Shown here: one piece after another, positions 43,506 through 51,758 of the stretch
Position numbering within the stretch: position 1 is the stretch's first letter
Layout of the letters: each line of letters starts with the position of its first letter
Assembly (NCBI GenBank): GCA_937988775.1
Contig: CALKHP010000036.1
Location: 1-64,000, forward strand
Direction: 5' to 3'
DNA from: an uncultured Alphaproteobacteria bacterium
Lineage (GTDB): Bacteria > Pseudomonadota > Alphaproteobacteria > Rhizobiales > Beijerinckiaceae
DNA length: 64,000 nt
Program-made: the position numbers and the translations under genes
The notes under the pieces: generated by a model
What the model was told of the DNA's origin: nothing
Database searches by the model: none
What the model saw: the letters and a program-made list of their open reading frames with translations, nothing else

Positions 43506-44894
43506 TTAACCGGGCCTCGCCTCGTGCAAGGCCATGCGCAACACCTCGAAAATGCGCTCGTCGCAGGTTTGCGAAACATTGAACCGCATGAAACCGGTGG
43601 CCGATTGCGACAGGCTGAACACGTTTCCCGGCGCCAGCACGACGTTTTGCGCCAGCGCGGCGCGCGCGACCTGCGCCGCGTCCAGTCCGTCCGGCAGGCG
43701 GCACCACAGGAACATGCCGGCCTGCGGTTCGATCCAGGGCTGGATGCCGATGGATTGCAACCGCGCCGCGGTCTCGGACCTTGCCTGCGCCAGGCGCGTG
43801 CGCAGCCCCTCGACATGCTTGCGATAGCTGCCGTCGATCAGCACATGCAGGACGAGTTCGGCGGCGAGCCGCCCGGCGCCGAATGCGGTGGCGATCTTCA
43901 GGTCGATCAAGCCTTCGATCCAGTCGCGCCGGGCGGCGATGAAGCCGCAGCGCACCGAGGCCGAAAGCGTCTTGGAGAAGCTGCCGATATGGATCACCCG
44001 GTCGAGCCCGTCGAAAGCCGCGAGGCGCGGCGCCGGCGTGTGCTCGAAATCGCCGAAGATATCGTCCTCGATGACGGTCAGGGCGAATTGATCGGCGAGC
44101 TTCAACACCCTGTGCGCGATGACGGGCGACAGCGTCGCGCCGGTTGGATTGTGGATCGCAGCGTTGGTGATGTAGAGCCGTGGCCGGTGCTCGGCGAGCG
44201 CCTTGGCGAACAGCGCGATATCGGGGCCGCAAGGCGTATAGGGAACGCTGACGATGTTGGCGCGGTGGGCGCGCAGCAGGGCATGGAAATTGAAATAGCA
44301 CGGATCGTCGATCAGCACCGTGTCGCCGGGCTCGATCAGGAAACGGCACAAAAGGTCGATGGCCTGCGTGGCGGAATCGGTCAGCATGATCTGGTCCGGC
44401 GCGCTTTCGATGCCGCGATCGGCCATGCGCCGGGCGATGAGATGGCGCAGGGGCGCCAGGCCCAGTGGCAGGCCGTAATCCGACAGCGTGGCGTTTTCGG
44501 CGCGGGCGAGCGCGCGCAGCGCGCGCCGCAACGCACCCTCGGGGAGCCATGACGGCGGCAGCCAGCCACAGCCCGGTTTCAGGTCCGCCTCGCCCGCCTC
44601 CAGCGACTGGCGCGATACCCAGAACGGATCGACGGCGCGCTCGCGCCGCGGGCCGGCCTCCGCGAGGGCGAAGGGAACCGTCTGGTCGGCGACATAGAAG
44701 CCGGAGCCCGGCCGGGACAGGATGACGCCCTCGCCCACCAGCCGCTCATAGGCATCGACCACCGTCGAGGTCGATACTTTCAGCGTGCCGGCGAGTTTCC
44801 GGACGGACGGGAGTTTCGTTCCCGTGGTCAGGCCGCGCCCGGCAATGCGCTGCCTGATCGTCGCCATCACCATCGCCACGCGCGTGGTCTGCAT
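43506..44894 (-). CDS. MocR/GntR-type regulator with aminotransferase domain (PdxR-like)
   Basis: 462 aa. An N-terminal GntR winged helix (5-70, KLPSVRKLAGTLKVSTSTVV) is joined to a fold-type I aminotransferase domain (~105-455) with Asn249-Pro250 in HNPTGA, IEDDIFGDF, and PLP lysine Lys308 in IGSFSKTLSAS. Such proteins bind PLP as effector and control B6, GABA or amino-acid genes. I use ATG 44894 because a possible promoter (TTGTCA, 18 nt, TACGAT on the minus strand) ends near 44914; ATG 44909 and 44930 are alternatives. Divergent from a DMT transporter, its probable target. Confidence 0.87.
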   Translation of the reverse strand: MQTTRVAMVMATIRQRIAGRGLTTGTKLPSVRKLAGTLKVSTSTVVDAYERLVGEGVILSRPGSGFYVADQTVPFALAEAGPRRERAVDPFWVSRQSLEAGEADLKPGCGWLPPSWLPEGALRRALRALARAENATLSDYGLPLGLAPLRHLIARRMADRGIESAPDQIMLTDSATQAIDLLCRFLIEPGDTVLIDDPCYFNFHALLRAHRANIVSVPYTPCGPDIALFAKALAEHRPRLYITNAAIHNPTGATLSPVIAHRVLKLADQFALTVIEDDIFGDFEHTPAPRLAAFDGLDRVIHIGSFSKTLSASVRCGFIAARRDWIEGLIDLKIATAFGAGRLAAELVLHVLIDGSYRKHVEGLRTRLAQARSETAARLQSIGIQPWIEPQAGMFLWCRLPDGLDAAQVARAALAQNVVLAPGNVFSLSQSATGFMRFNVSQTCDERIFEVLRMALHEARPG

Positions 44895-44931
44895 CGGCCG
44901 TTCTTCCATCCGTATCGTACAGATTGCCATA

Positions 44932-44949
44932 ACAGTTTGACAAAACTGT
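44932..44949. promoter_or_regulatory. perfect 7-bp inverted repeat ACAGTTT-gaca-AAACTGT
   Basis: Arms at 44932-44938 and 44943-44949 in the MocR/DMT divergent region. It contains TTGACA on the plus strand (44937-44942) and TTGTCA on the minus strand, so a bound regulator would cover both -35 regions. Probable MocR operator; only position and symmetry support this. Confidence 0.5.
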
Positions 44950-45016
44950 ATCGGACTGCCACTGGCGGCACCAGAGGCCATCCCGGATAAGGGCCGCGTC
45001 GTCGATGGAGCGTGGC

Positions 45017-45880
45017 ATGGAGCAGACATCAAGCGGATGGGCCAATGGTTTCATTGGCGTGGTGATCTTCAGCGGGTCGCTGCCGGCGACACGCGTCGCC
45101 GTCATGCAGTTTGATCCGGTCTTCCTGACGGTCACGCGGGCGGCGATCGCCGGCATGCTGGCGCTGTGCCTGCTGCTCGTCTTCAAGGAAAAGCGCCCGG
45201 TGCGCCGCGACATCGGCTCTCTGGTGGTCGTCGCCCTCGGCGTCGTGGTCGGCTTTCCCCTGTTGAGCGCGCTGGCGCTGCAATATGTGACATCGGCGCA
45301 TTCGATCGTCTTCGTCGGCCTGCTGCCGCTGGCGACGGCGATTTTCGGGGTGATTCGCGGCGGCGAGCGGCCGAGGCCCGCGTTCTGGCTTTTTTCGGCG
45401 ATGGGGAGCGCGCTGGTGGCGGGCTTTGCCCTGTCGCAGGGCCTTGCGGCGTCACCGATCGGGGACGGGCTGATGCTGGCGGCGATCATCGTGTGCGGGC
45501 TGGGTTATGCCGAGGGTGCCAGGCTCTCGCGCACGCTCGGCGGCTGGCAGGTGATTTCCTGGGCCCTGGTGATATCGCTGCCGGTCATGGCGGTGCTGGC
45601 GCTGGCCTATCTGCCGCCAAGCTTCGCCGGCATCGGCGTTCCCGCCTGGATCGGCCTCGCCTATGTCTCGCTGTTCAGCATGCTGATCGGCTTCGTGTTC
45701 TGGTATCGTGGCCTGGTGCAAGGCGGCATCGCCGCCGTCGGCCAGCTTCAACTCCTGCAACCGTTCTTCGGCCTCGCCCTGGCCGCGACCCTGCTGCACG
45801 AGCCCGTGACCTGGATGATGCTGGCCGTGACCGTCGGCGTCATCATCTGCGTCGTGGGCGCGCGCAAATTCGCCAACTAA
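45017..45880 (+). CDS. DMT-superfamily transporter (EamA/RhaT type)
   Basis: 287 aa with about ten transmembrane helices in two EamA repeats (~12-140 and ~155-285). Typical text: IFSGSLPATRVAVMQFDPVF, YVTSAHSIVFVGLLPLATAI, FWYRGLVQGGIAAVGQLQLL, PFFGLALAATLLHEPVTWMM. Members export amino acids or metabolites. ATG 45017 has GGAG 6 nt upstream; ATG 45005 is possible. Divergent from the MocR regulator, a common pairing in which the regulator controls the exporter. Confidence 0.9.
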   Translation: MEQTSSGWANGFIGVVIFSGSLPATRVAVMQFDPVFLTVTRAAIAGMLALCLLLVFKEKRPVRRDIGSLVVVALGVVVGFPLLSALALQYVTSAHSIVFVGLLPLATAIFGVIRGGERPRPAFWLFSAMGSALVAGFALSQGLAASPIGDGLMLAAIIVCGLGYAEGARLSRTLGGWQVISWALVISLPVMAVLALAYLPPSFAGIGVPAWIGLAYVSLFSMLIGFVFWYRGLVQGGIAAVGQLQLLQPFFGLALAATLLHEPVTWMMLAVTVGVIICVVGARKFAN

Positions 45881-45923
45881 GCGATTCAGAAGACAACGGA
45901 ATATCGGATATCGGCTTTGCCAT

Positions 45924-45943
45924 CCCCCGACAGGTCACGGGGG
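45924..45943 (+). terminator. hairpin CCCCCG/CGGGGG downstream of DMT gene
   Basis: A 6-bp all-GC stem (45924-45929 with 45938-45943) and an 8-nt loop, 44 bp after the DMT stop. No T-run, so termination is uncertain, but it is one of two hairpins in this 246-bp gap. Confidence 0.4.
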
Positions 45944-45976
45944 AGGCTCCGATCGCGTGCCTATGGCATCGCGCAA

Positions 45977-45998
45977 GCCGTTGCGCCAAGGCAACGGC
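45977..45998 (+). terminator. perfect 8-bp hairpin GCCGTTGC/GCAACGGC
   Basis: Stem arms 45977-45984 and 45991-45998 with a 6-nt loop. Second hairpin between the DMT gene and the TRAP operon. It lacks a T-run; it may end DMT transcription or insulate the TRAP promoter region. Confidence 0.4.
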
Positions 45999-46058
45999 CT
46001 CGCACGGCAGGTTGGGGGCTTGGCGCCGGCATTGTTAGCCGCTCAAAACTCCGCTTGC

Positions 46059-46072
46059 TTTCATGTATGAAA
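46059..46072. promoter_or_regulatory. inverted repeat TTTCAT-gt-ATGAAA upstream of TRAP operon
   Basis: Perfect 6-bp arms around a 2-nt centre, 55 bp before the DctQ start. The TTTC/GAAA half-site resembles the TTTCTG/CAGAAA half-sites of the other IclR-controlled TRAP operon (15221-15246), so it is a plausible operator for the IclR protein encoded within this operon (48953). Confidence 0.5.
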
Positions 46073-46126
46073 TCAGTTTTTCTATGTGAGAGGCGCCCAC
46101 GAAGAGGCGTGCTCCCGGAGGCGCCT

Positions 46127-46597
46127 TTGCACATCCTCGTCGCTGCCTACCGAGCGCTGCTCATCGCGCTCGTCGTGCTGATTGTCGCCATCGTCTCGAT
46201 CGCGGTGGTTTACCGGTACGTTCTGAACACGCCGCTGATCTTCAGCTTCGACCTTGCGACGATCCTGTTCGTCTGGCTGATCTTCCTGGGGTTGGCGCCG
46301 GCAGCCCATGAGGGCTCGCATATGGCGGTCGACCTGTTCACCGCGCTGCTGCCGGCAAAGCTCGCCGCAATTCTCGCCGTGATCGTGCGGGTCATGATGA
46401 TCGCGATCGCGCTGTTCCTGATCTATTATTCCTGGAACCTTGCCATGCGCACCCGCATGGAGATCGCCTCGATGCGCATCTCGATGATCTGGGTCTATCT
46501 CGCGATGCCGATCGGCTTCACGACGTTTGCTGGCTACGAGATCTGGTCGCTTTTTAAGAGTGCGCTTGGCCGACCGATCGGGAGGCACGCCCGATGA
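46127..46597 (+). CDS. TRAP transporter small permease (DctQ type)
   Basis: 156 aa, four hydrophobic helices: AYRALLIALVVLIVAIVSIA, ATILFVWLIFLGLAPAAHEG, AAILAVIVRVMMIAIALFLI, MIWVYLAMPIGFTTFAGYEI. The HEGSHMAVDLF stretch and MPIGF motif are typical of DctQ. I choose TTG 46127 because GGAGG lies 5 nt upstream and the resulting length fits the family; an ATG at 46067 would add a 20-residue cysteine/arginine-rich extension inside the operator region. Its stop overlaps DctM (ATGA). Confidence 0.85.
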   Translation: MHILVAAYRALLIALVVLIVAIVSIAVVYRYVLNTPLIFSFDLATILFVWLIFLGLAPAAHEGSHMAVDLFTALLPAKLAAILAVIVRVMMIAIALFLIYYSWNLAMRTRMEIASMRISMIWVYLAMPIGFTTFAGYEIWSLFKSALGRPIGRHAR

Positions 46598-47865
46598 GCC
46601 CGACCGCGCTGATGGGCGCTTTTCTGTCGATGATGGTGATCGGCCTGCCGATCGCGTTCGTCCTGCTCGGCACGGGCATCGCTGTCACGCTCTCGGACCC
46701 CGACATTCTCTCTGTCGCCTATGTCCAGAACATCATCGTGGGGACGCAGTCCTTCCCGCTGATCGCGATCCCTCTGTTCATTCTCGCTGGTGAGCTGATG
46801 AACGTCTCCGGTATCACGCGGCGGCTGATGGATTTCGCAGCGGCGATGACGGCGCATATGGTCGGCGGGCTGGCGCAGGTCAATATCGTGCTGTCGACGC
46901 TGCAAGCCGGCATGACCGGCTCCGCCAATGCCGAAGCGGCGATGCATGCCAAGATGCTCAACCCGGAAATGGTCAAGCGCGGCTACAGCCCGGCCTTTGC
47001 CGCGATTGTCACGGCGGCCTCAGCCCTGATCGCGCCGATGATCCCGCCCGGCATCGGGCTGATCCTGTACGGATTCGTCACCAATCTTTCCATCGGCCAG
47101 TTGTTCATGGCCGGCATCCTGCCGGGCCTGATCATGATGACCGGCATGATGATCCTGGCGCATTTTGTCGCCAAGCGCCGCAAATACGAGCAGGCGACCG
47201 GGCGAGCCAGCGGCGCCGTGATGCTCCAGACATTTTGGGGCGCGCTGCCCGCGATGCTGATGCCGGCGATCATCGTCATCGGCATTCGCATCGGTGTGTT
47301 CACGGCCTCCGAGGCCGGCGCGGTCGCGGTGCTTTATGCGCTGCTGTTCTGCGCGATTTATCGCGAGTGCACCTGGAAGGAGCTAGAGGAGGCTCTGTGG
47401 TCGACCGCGACGATGACCAGCGTCATCATGATCATCCTCGCCGCCTCGACCGCGCTGAGCTGGGCGCTCTCCTTCGAGCAACTGCCGCAGCAGGTGGCGG
47501 AAATGCTGGTGACGGTGGCCGAGGACAGGTTCAGGCTGTTCCTGATCGTGGCGGTGCTGTTGCTGATCGCCGGCATGTTCGTCGAGGGCACGGCGCTGAT
47601 CCTGATCCTCGGGCCGATGTTCGCGCCGGCGGCGGCGAAGCTCGGCGTGGACCCGATCCATTTCGGCATCTTCTTCGTCTACATGATCCATCTCGGCGGC
47701 ATCACGCCGCCGGTCGGCACGGTGATGTTCACCACCTGCATCATCGCGCGCGTGCCGCTTCACGATTTCATCAAGGAATCATTGCCCTGGCTGGCGATGT
47801 TGCTGGCGATCGCCGGCCTGATCGCCGCCGTGCCGGGCACAGCGACCTGGCTCGGCTATCTGTGA
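46594..47865 (+). CDS. TRAP transporter large permease (DctM type)
   Basis: 423 aa, about 12 transmembrane segments. Hallmarks: SFPLIAIPLFILAGELMNVS, GSANAEAAMHAKMLNPEMVK, ALIAPMIPPGIGLILYGFVT, MIHLGGITPPVGTVMFTTC. Together with DctQ and the downstream DctP it makes a complete Na+-driven acid importer in Q-M-P gene order, unlike the P-Q-M order of the other TRAP operon in this window. The start overlaps the DctQ stop. Confidence 0.92.
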   Translation: MSPTALMGAFLSMMVIGLPIAFVLLGTGIAVTLSDPDILSVAYVQNIIVGTQSFPLIAIPLFILAGELMNVSGITRRLMDFAAAMTAHMVGGLAQVNIVLSTLQAGMTGSANAEAAMHAKMLNPEMVKRGYSPAFAAIVTAASALIAPMIPPGIGLILYGFVTNLSIGQLFMAGILPGLIMMTGMMILAHFVAKRRKYEQATGRASGAVMLQTFWGALPAMLMPAIIVIGIRIGVFTASEAGAVAVLYALLFCAIYRECTWKELEEALWSTATMTSVIMIILAASTALSWALSFEQLPQQVAEMLVTVAEDRFRLFLIVAVLLLIAGMFVEGTALILILGPMFAPAAAKLGVDPIHFGIFFVYMIHLGGITPPVGTVMFTTCIIARVPLHDFIKESLPWLAMLLAIAGLIAAVPGTATWLGYL

Positions 47866-47893
47866 CTTCGATACAATAACTGGGAGGACCAAC

Positions 47894-48886
47894 ATGATAA
47901 TGAAGATACTGACCGTATCGGCCGGTCTCGCGCTTTCCGCGCTGGTCGTGCCGTCAGCCGCGCAGGCGCAGCAGAAAACGCCCGTTCTGCGCTTCGGCCA
48001 TATGAATTCGCCGACCCATATCGTCAATCTCGGCGGCCAGCGCCTCAAGGAGGCCATGGCGAAGGCGAGCGGCGGGGCGGTCCAGATCGACCTGTTCCCG
48101 AGCGCGCAGCTGGGGGAAAACTCCGCCGTGCTCGAGCAGTTGACGCTCGGCTCCAACATCATCACCCAGGTCGGCCCCGGCACGATCGCGCAATATGTGC
48201 CGAACTATTCGGTGATGGTGCACCCGTTCCTGTTCAAGAACTGGGGCGAGGTCAAGAAGGTCGCCAACTCTCCTCTCGTCAAGGGATGGGAGAAGGATCT
48301 GGTCAAGTACAACATCAAGCCGTTGTGCTTCTTCAACTTCGGCACGCGCGATCTTTACACCCGCAACAAGGCGGTGCGGGAGTCGGCCGATACAACCGGC
48401 CTCAAGATCCGCGTGCAGCCTGTCGCGATCTATACCGAGCTGGTGAAGTCGATGGGCGGTCAGGCCACGCCGATGCCGTGGCCGGAAGTCTATAGCGCGC
48501 TGTCCCAGGGCGTCATCGATGCGGCCGAGGCGCCCCCGAATGCGGTCATCGACCAGAAGCATTACGAGGTGGCGAAGTTCTACATGAAGACCAATCACAT
48601 CCTCGATGCGGCGATGCTCGTCATGAGCCTCAAGGCGTTCAAGGCGCTCAACCCCGAGCAGCAGAAGGCGATGGCGACCGCATCCGATGCCGCCTGCGAC
48701 TGGATGACGGAGGAGTCGAGCAAGGTCTACGCCAAGTCGGTGGCGGAACTGGAAAAGCACGGCATGACGATCATCTCCGACGTCGATCGGCCTGCCTTCG
48801 AAAAGGCCGCCGAGTCGATCCAGAAGAAATTCCCCGAGTGGTCGCCCAACCTGGTTGCCGATATCCGCAAGCAACTCGGCCGCTGA
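47894..48886 (+). CDS. TRAP transporter periplasmic substrate-binding protein (DctP type)
   Basis: 330 aa. Sec signal peptide MIMKILTVSAGLALSALVVP with cleavage after AQA (about residue 25). Conserved text: LRFGHMNSPTHIVNLGGQRL, LFPSAQLGENSAVLEQLTLG, and TTGLKIRVQPVAIYTELVKS, whose arginine binds the ligand carboxylate; PWPEVYSALSQGVIDAAE follows. Closer to classical C4-dicarboxylate DctP than the protein at 14159-15160. GGGAGGACC precedes ATG 47894. A perfect 12-bp hairpin follows the stop. Confidence 0.9.
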   Translation: MIMKILTVSAGLALSALVVPSAAQAQQKTPVLRFGHMNSPTHIVNLGGQRLKEAMAKASGGAVQIDLFPSAQLGENSAVLEQLTLGSNIITQVGPGTIAQYVPNYSVMVHPFLFKNWGEVKKVANSPLVKGWEKDLVKYNIKPLCFFNFGTRDLYTRNKAVRESADTTGLKIRVQPVAIYTELVKSMGGQATPMPWPEVYSALSQGVIDAAEAPPNAVIDQKHYEVAKFYMKTNHILDAAMLVMSLKAFKALNPEQQKAMATASDAACDWMTEESSKVYAKSVAELEKHGMTIISDVDRPAFEKAAESIQKKFPEWSPNLVADIRKQLGR

Positions 48887-48899
48887 AGGCCGACGCATC

Positions 48900-48932
48900 G
48901 GGGCCAGGCGCCAAATGATCGCGCCTGGCCCC
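48900..48932 (+). terminator. perfect 12-bp hairpin after the TRAP binding-protein gene
   Basis: GGGGCCAGGCGC (48900-48911) pairs with GCGCCTGGCCCC (48921-48932) around a 9-nt loop. No T-run. It lies 14 bp after the dctP stop and 20 bp before the IclR GTG start, so it may lower expression of the regulator and enzymes relative to the transporter. Confidence 0.6.
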
Positions 48933-48952
48933 GTCGATGAGGAGTTGAACAG

Positions 48953-49759
48953 GTGAACGAACATGTCGGTGCCTCCGGCCGATATCGTGCCCCGGCCCTC
49001 GAGAAGGGGCTGGACATCATCGAGCTGCTCGCCAGTTCGGCGAGCGGCATGTCGCTGACGACGATCGCCGGCACGCTCGGCCGCTCGATGGGCGAGATCT
49101 ACCGCATCGCACTCGCGCTCGAGGCGCGGGGCTATATCCGCCGTGACCAGAATTCCGATCACTACGCGCTGACGCTGAAACTGTTCGAACTGTCCCATGA
49201 GAACCCGCCGACGAACCGGCTGTTGTCGGTCGCGCTGCCGCTGATGGAAAAACTGGCGGCGGATTCGCAGCAATCGTGCCATCTGGCCGTCCTGAGCGGG
49301 GCGCGCGTGCTGATCGTCGCGCAGGTCGATGCCCCGCGCGCAATGCATTACTGCGTCCGGCTCGGCACGCAATTCCCGCTGGCCGAGACCAGTTCGGGTG
49401 CGGTGCTGTTTGCCTATCAGCCGGAGCATCACCAGAACGCGCTGCTGGATGCGAGCATCGCCTCATTCCCGGAACTGGCGGAAACGCTGCCGGAACGGGC
49501 CGCGAAAGTTCTCGCTGAGGGCGGCGAGCGCCGGCCGAGCCTCGTCGTCTCGGGCGTGACGAATTTGAGCCAGCCGGTTTTCGATCATCGCGGCATCATC
49601 GCCGCCGCCCTCACAATTCCGTTTCTGGCGCAGACCGGCCTCGCGGTCTCGGTCGACGAGGCGGAGCAGGCGGTCATCAAGGCGGCAGCCAGCATCTCGG
49701 TCGCGCTCGGCTGGCGCGATCCACAGCAATCCTATGATCATGAAGGAGAGGTCGTATGA
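48953..49759 (+). CDS. IclR-family transcriptional regulator inside the TRAP/CoA-transferase operon
   Basis: 268 aa: winged HTH at ~15-75 (YRAPALEKGLDIIELLASSA, MSLTTIAGTLGRSMGEIYRI) and IclR effector domain at ~90-260 (SCHLAVLSGARVLIVAQVDA, VSGVTNLSQPVFDHRG). Start GTG 48953 with GAGGAG upstream. Its stop overlaps the CoA-transferase start (ATGA), so regulator and enzymes are co-translated. It probably controls the whole 46127-54095 unit through the repeat at 46059-46072. Confidence 0.92.
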   Translation: MNEHVGASGRYRAPALEKGLDIIELLASSASGMSLTTIAGTLGRSMGEIYRIALALEARGYIRRDQNSDHYALTLKLFELSHENPPTNRLLSVALPLMEKLAADSQQSCHLAVLSGARVLIVAQVDAPRAMHYCVRLGTQFPLAETSSGAVLFAYQPEHHQNALLDASIASFPELAETLPERAAKVLAEGGERRPSLVVSGVTNLSQPVFDHRGIIAAALTIPFLAQTGLAVSVDEAEQAVIKAAASISVALGWRDPQQSYDHEGEVV

Positions 49760-50979
49760 GCGGAGCCCTATCGGGACTGCGCATCCTGGATTTCAGCCAC
49801 TTGTTGTTCGGGCCGTTCGCAACGCAGATGCTCGGCGATCTCGGCGCCGATGTCATCAAGGTCGAGCGCCCGGTGAGTGGCGATCTCTATCGCGACCTGC
49901 CGCCATTCTTCAATCGCAAGATCGCCGATTTCGAGAATCCGAGCTTTCTCGCCTGGAATCGCAACAAGCGCTCGCTCGCAGTCGATCTCAAGAACCCCGA
50001 GGGCAAGAAACTGCTTCACGAGATCGTCGCGACGGCCGATGTCTTCGTGCAGAATTTCCGGCCCGGCGTGCTCGATCGGCTCGGTTTCGGCTATGAGGAA
50101 CTGTCCAGGATCAATCCACGCCTGATCTACTGCTCGGGCTCGGGTTATGGCGAAAGCGGGCCTTACCTGGAGCGGCCGGGGCAGGATCTGCTGCTGCAAG
50201 GGCTGTCCGGCATCATGTCCGTGACCGGCCGCGCCGATGTCTCGCCGACGCCGCTTGGCGTCGCGATTGCCGATCAGCTTGGCTCATACCATATGATCTA
50301 TGGCATCCTGGCGGCGCTCTATTATCGCGAGAAGACTGGGCACGGGCAGAAGATCGAGGTCGATCTGTTCCGGGCGCTCATTGCGCACCAGACGCAGGAA
50401 TTCGTCACCACGCTGAACACGGGCCGGGTCTTCAAACGCCCGCATTCCGGTATCGCCCATCCCGGCATGCCGGCGCCGTTCGGCGTTTACCGGACATCGG
50501 ACGGTTTCCTCAACATCGCCATGAACCCGTTCGCCAGGCTTGTCGAGGCGCTGGAGGCCCCGGACTTGCTGCGTTTCGACGATGCTGAGATGCTGTTCGA
50601 CCAGCGCGACGAGGTCCATGCCGCGATCGAAGCCGTCACCGCGACGCGCACGACGGCCGCGTGGATGGAGCGCCTGCTGTCGTTCGATCTCTGGTGCGGC
50701 GAGGTCGTACGCCAGGAGGATGTGCCGAACGACCCGCAGGTCAGGCACATGCATGCCTTCACCTCGTATCAGCATCCGGTGATCGGCGAGGTGAAGACCG
50801 TCAACGTGCCGGTCACCTTCTCGGAAACCCCCGGCAAGGTCGAGCGGCACGCGCCGATGGTCGGCGAGCATACCGTCGAGCTTCTGAAGGAACTGGGCAT
50901 CGAGGAGGTGCGGATCGCGGCGTTGCGTGCCTCGGGTGCGATATGGCTTCACCCGCTGGCGGAAGCGAACGCTGCATGA
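49756..50979 (+). CDS. class III (CaiB/BaiF) acyl-CoA transferase
   Basis: 407 aa. LSGLRILDFSHLLFGPFATQ, LGDLGADVIKVERPVSGD, NFRPGVLDRLGFGYEEL and catalytic Asp173 in GVAIADQLGSYHMIYG are all present. It should load CoA onto the acid imported by the TRAP system. ATGA overlaps join it to the IclR gene before it and to the crotonase after it. Full family length, no anomaly apart from the regulator-enzyme coupling. Confidence 0.9.
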   Translation: MSGALSGLRILDFSHLLFGPFATQMLGDLGADVIKVERPVSGDLYRDLPPFFNRKIADFENPSFLAWNRNKRSLAVDLKNPEGKKLLHEIVATADVFVQNFRPGVLDRLGFGYEELSRINPRLIYCSGSGYGESGPYLERPGQDLLLQGLSGIMSVTGRADVSPTPLGVAIADQLGSYHMIYGILAALYYREKTGHGQKIEVDLFRALIAHQTQEFVTTLNTGRVFKRPHSGIAHPGMPAPFGVYRTSDGFLNIAMNPFARLVEALEAPDLLRFDDAEMLFDQRDEVHAAIEAVTATRTTAAWMERLLSFDLWCGEVVRQEDVPNDPQVRHMHAFTSYQHPVIGEVKTVNVPVTFSETPGKVERHAPMVGEHTVELLKELGIEEVRIAALRASGAIWLHPLAEANAA

Positions 50980-51758
50980 CCCGGACACTTGCCATCATGG
51001 AGCGGCGCGGCGATGTCGCGCTGCTGACCTTCTCGCGCCCGGACCAGCTCAACGCCATGAATGGCGCCATGGTCGAGGAGATTATCGCCGGCCTTGCCGA
51101 GGTCGAGGATGACGCCACGTTGCGGGCGCTCGTGCTGCGCGGCGCCGGCGGCAATTTCATGGCCGGCGCCGACGTCAAGGCTTACGCCAACCAGTCGGCG
51201 GAAGCGTTTCGGGATTTCCAGGAGAGTGCGGGGCGTATCTATCGCGCGCTGGAAGCGCTTTCCAAGCCGGTGATCGCGGCGGTGGAAGGCTATGCGCTCG
51301 GCGGCGGTTTCGAGATCGCGCTTGCCGCCGACATGATCGTCGCGCATCCCGATGCCAGGCTTGGCCTGCCCGAGGTCAAGCTCGGCCTCGTGCCCGGCGG
51401 CGGCGGTACGCAGCGCCTCGCCCGCAAACTCGGCCCCAACCGTGCCGCCGAATTGCTGATGACTGGCCGTTTCGCCAGCGCGCCGGAGATGCTGGGCTGG
51501 GGCATCGTCAACCGGATCGCGGCCGATACGCTCGACGAGGCCCTGCAACTTGCCGGGCAGGTCGTGCGCTATCCCGCCGGCGCGCTTGCCGACCTCAAGC
51601 GCTTGAACCTGGCGGCCTGGCAGAGTGGCCTGGCCGCAGGCCTCGATGCCGAGCGCGATGCGGTGTGCGCGCTATTCCTGACGGGAGACGGCATGCAGCG
51701 CATCCGCGATTTCGTCGCGCGATCGAACCAGAAAAACCACAGGACAGCGAAGCCGTGA
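50976..51758 (+). CDS. enoyl-CoA hydratase (crotonase family) with both catalytic glutamates
   Basis: 260 aa. Oxyanion-hole segments [10 protein letters not shown] (61-70) and [17 protein letters not shown]; catalytic Glu113 (FEIA) and Glu133 ([18 protein letters not shown]) are both present, unlike in the crotonase at 11609. It hydrates a 2-enoyl-CoA or isomerises it. Start ATG 50976 overlaps the CoA-transferase stop, and its stop overlaps the GTG start of the following binding-protein-like gene (GTGA). Acts on the CoA-transferase product in all likelihood. Confidence 0.9.
   Translation: MTRTLAIMERRGDVALLTFSRPDQLNAMNGAMVEEIIAGLAEVEDDATLRALVLRGAGGNFMAGADVKAYANQSAEAFRDFQESAGRIYRALEALSKPVIAAVEGYALGGGFEIALAADMIVAHPDARLGLPEVKLGLVPGGGGTQRLARKLGPNRAAELLMTGRFASAPEMLGWGIVNRIAADTLDEALQLAGQVVRYPAGALADLKRLNLAAWQSGLAAGLDAERDAVCALFLTGDGMQRIRDFVARSNQKNHRTAKP

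Noticed and set aside
46067..46126. Upstream ATG start for the second DctQ
   Set aside because: It adds 20 residues rich in Arg and Cys before the first helix, overlaps the presumed operator, and has no RBS, while TTG 46127 has GGAGG at 5 nt.
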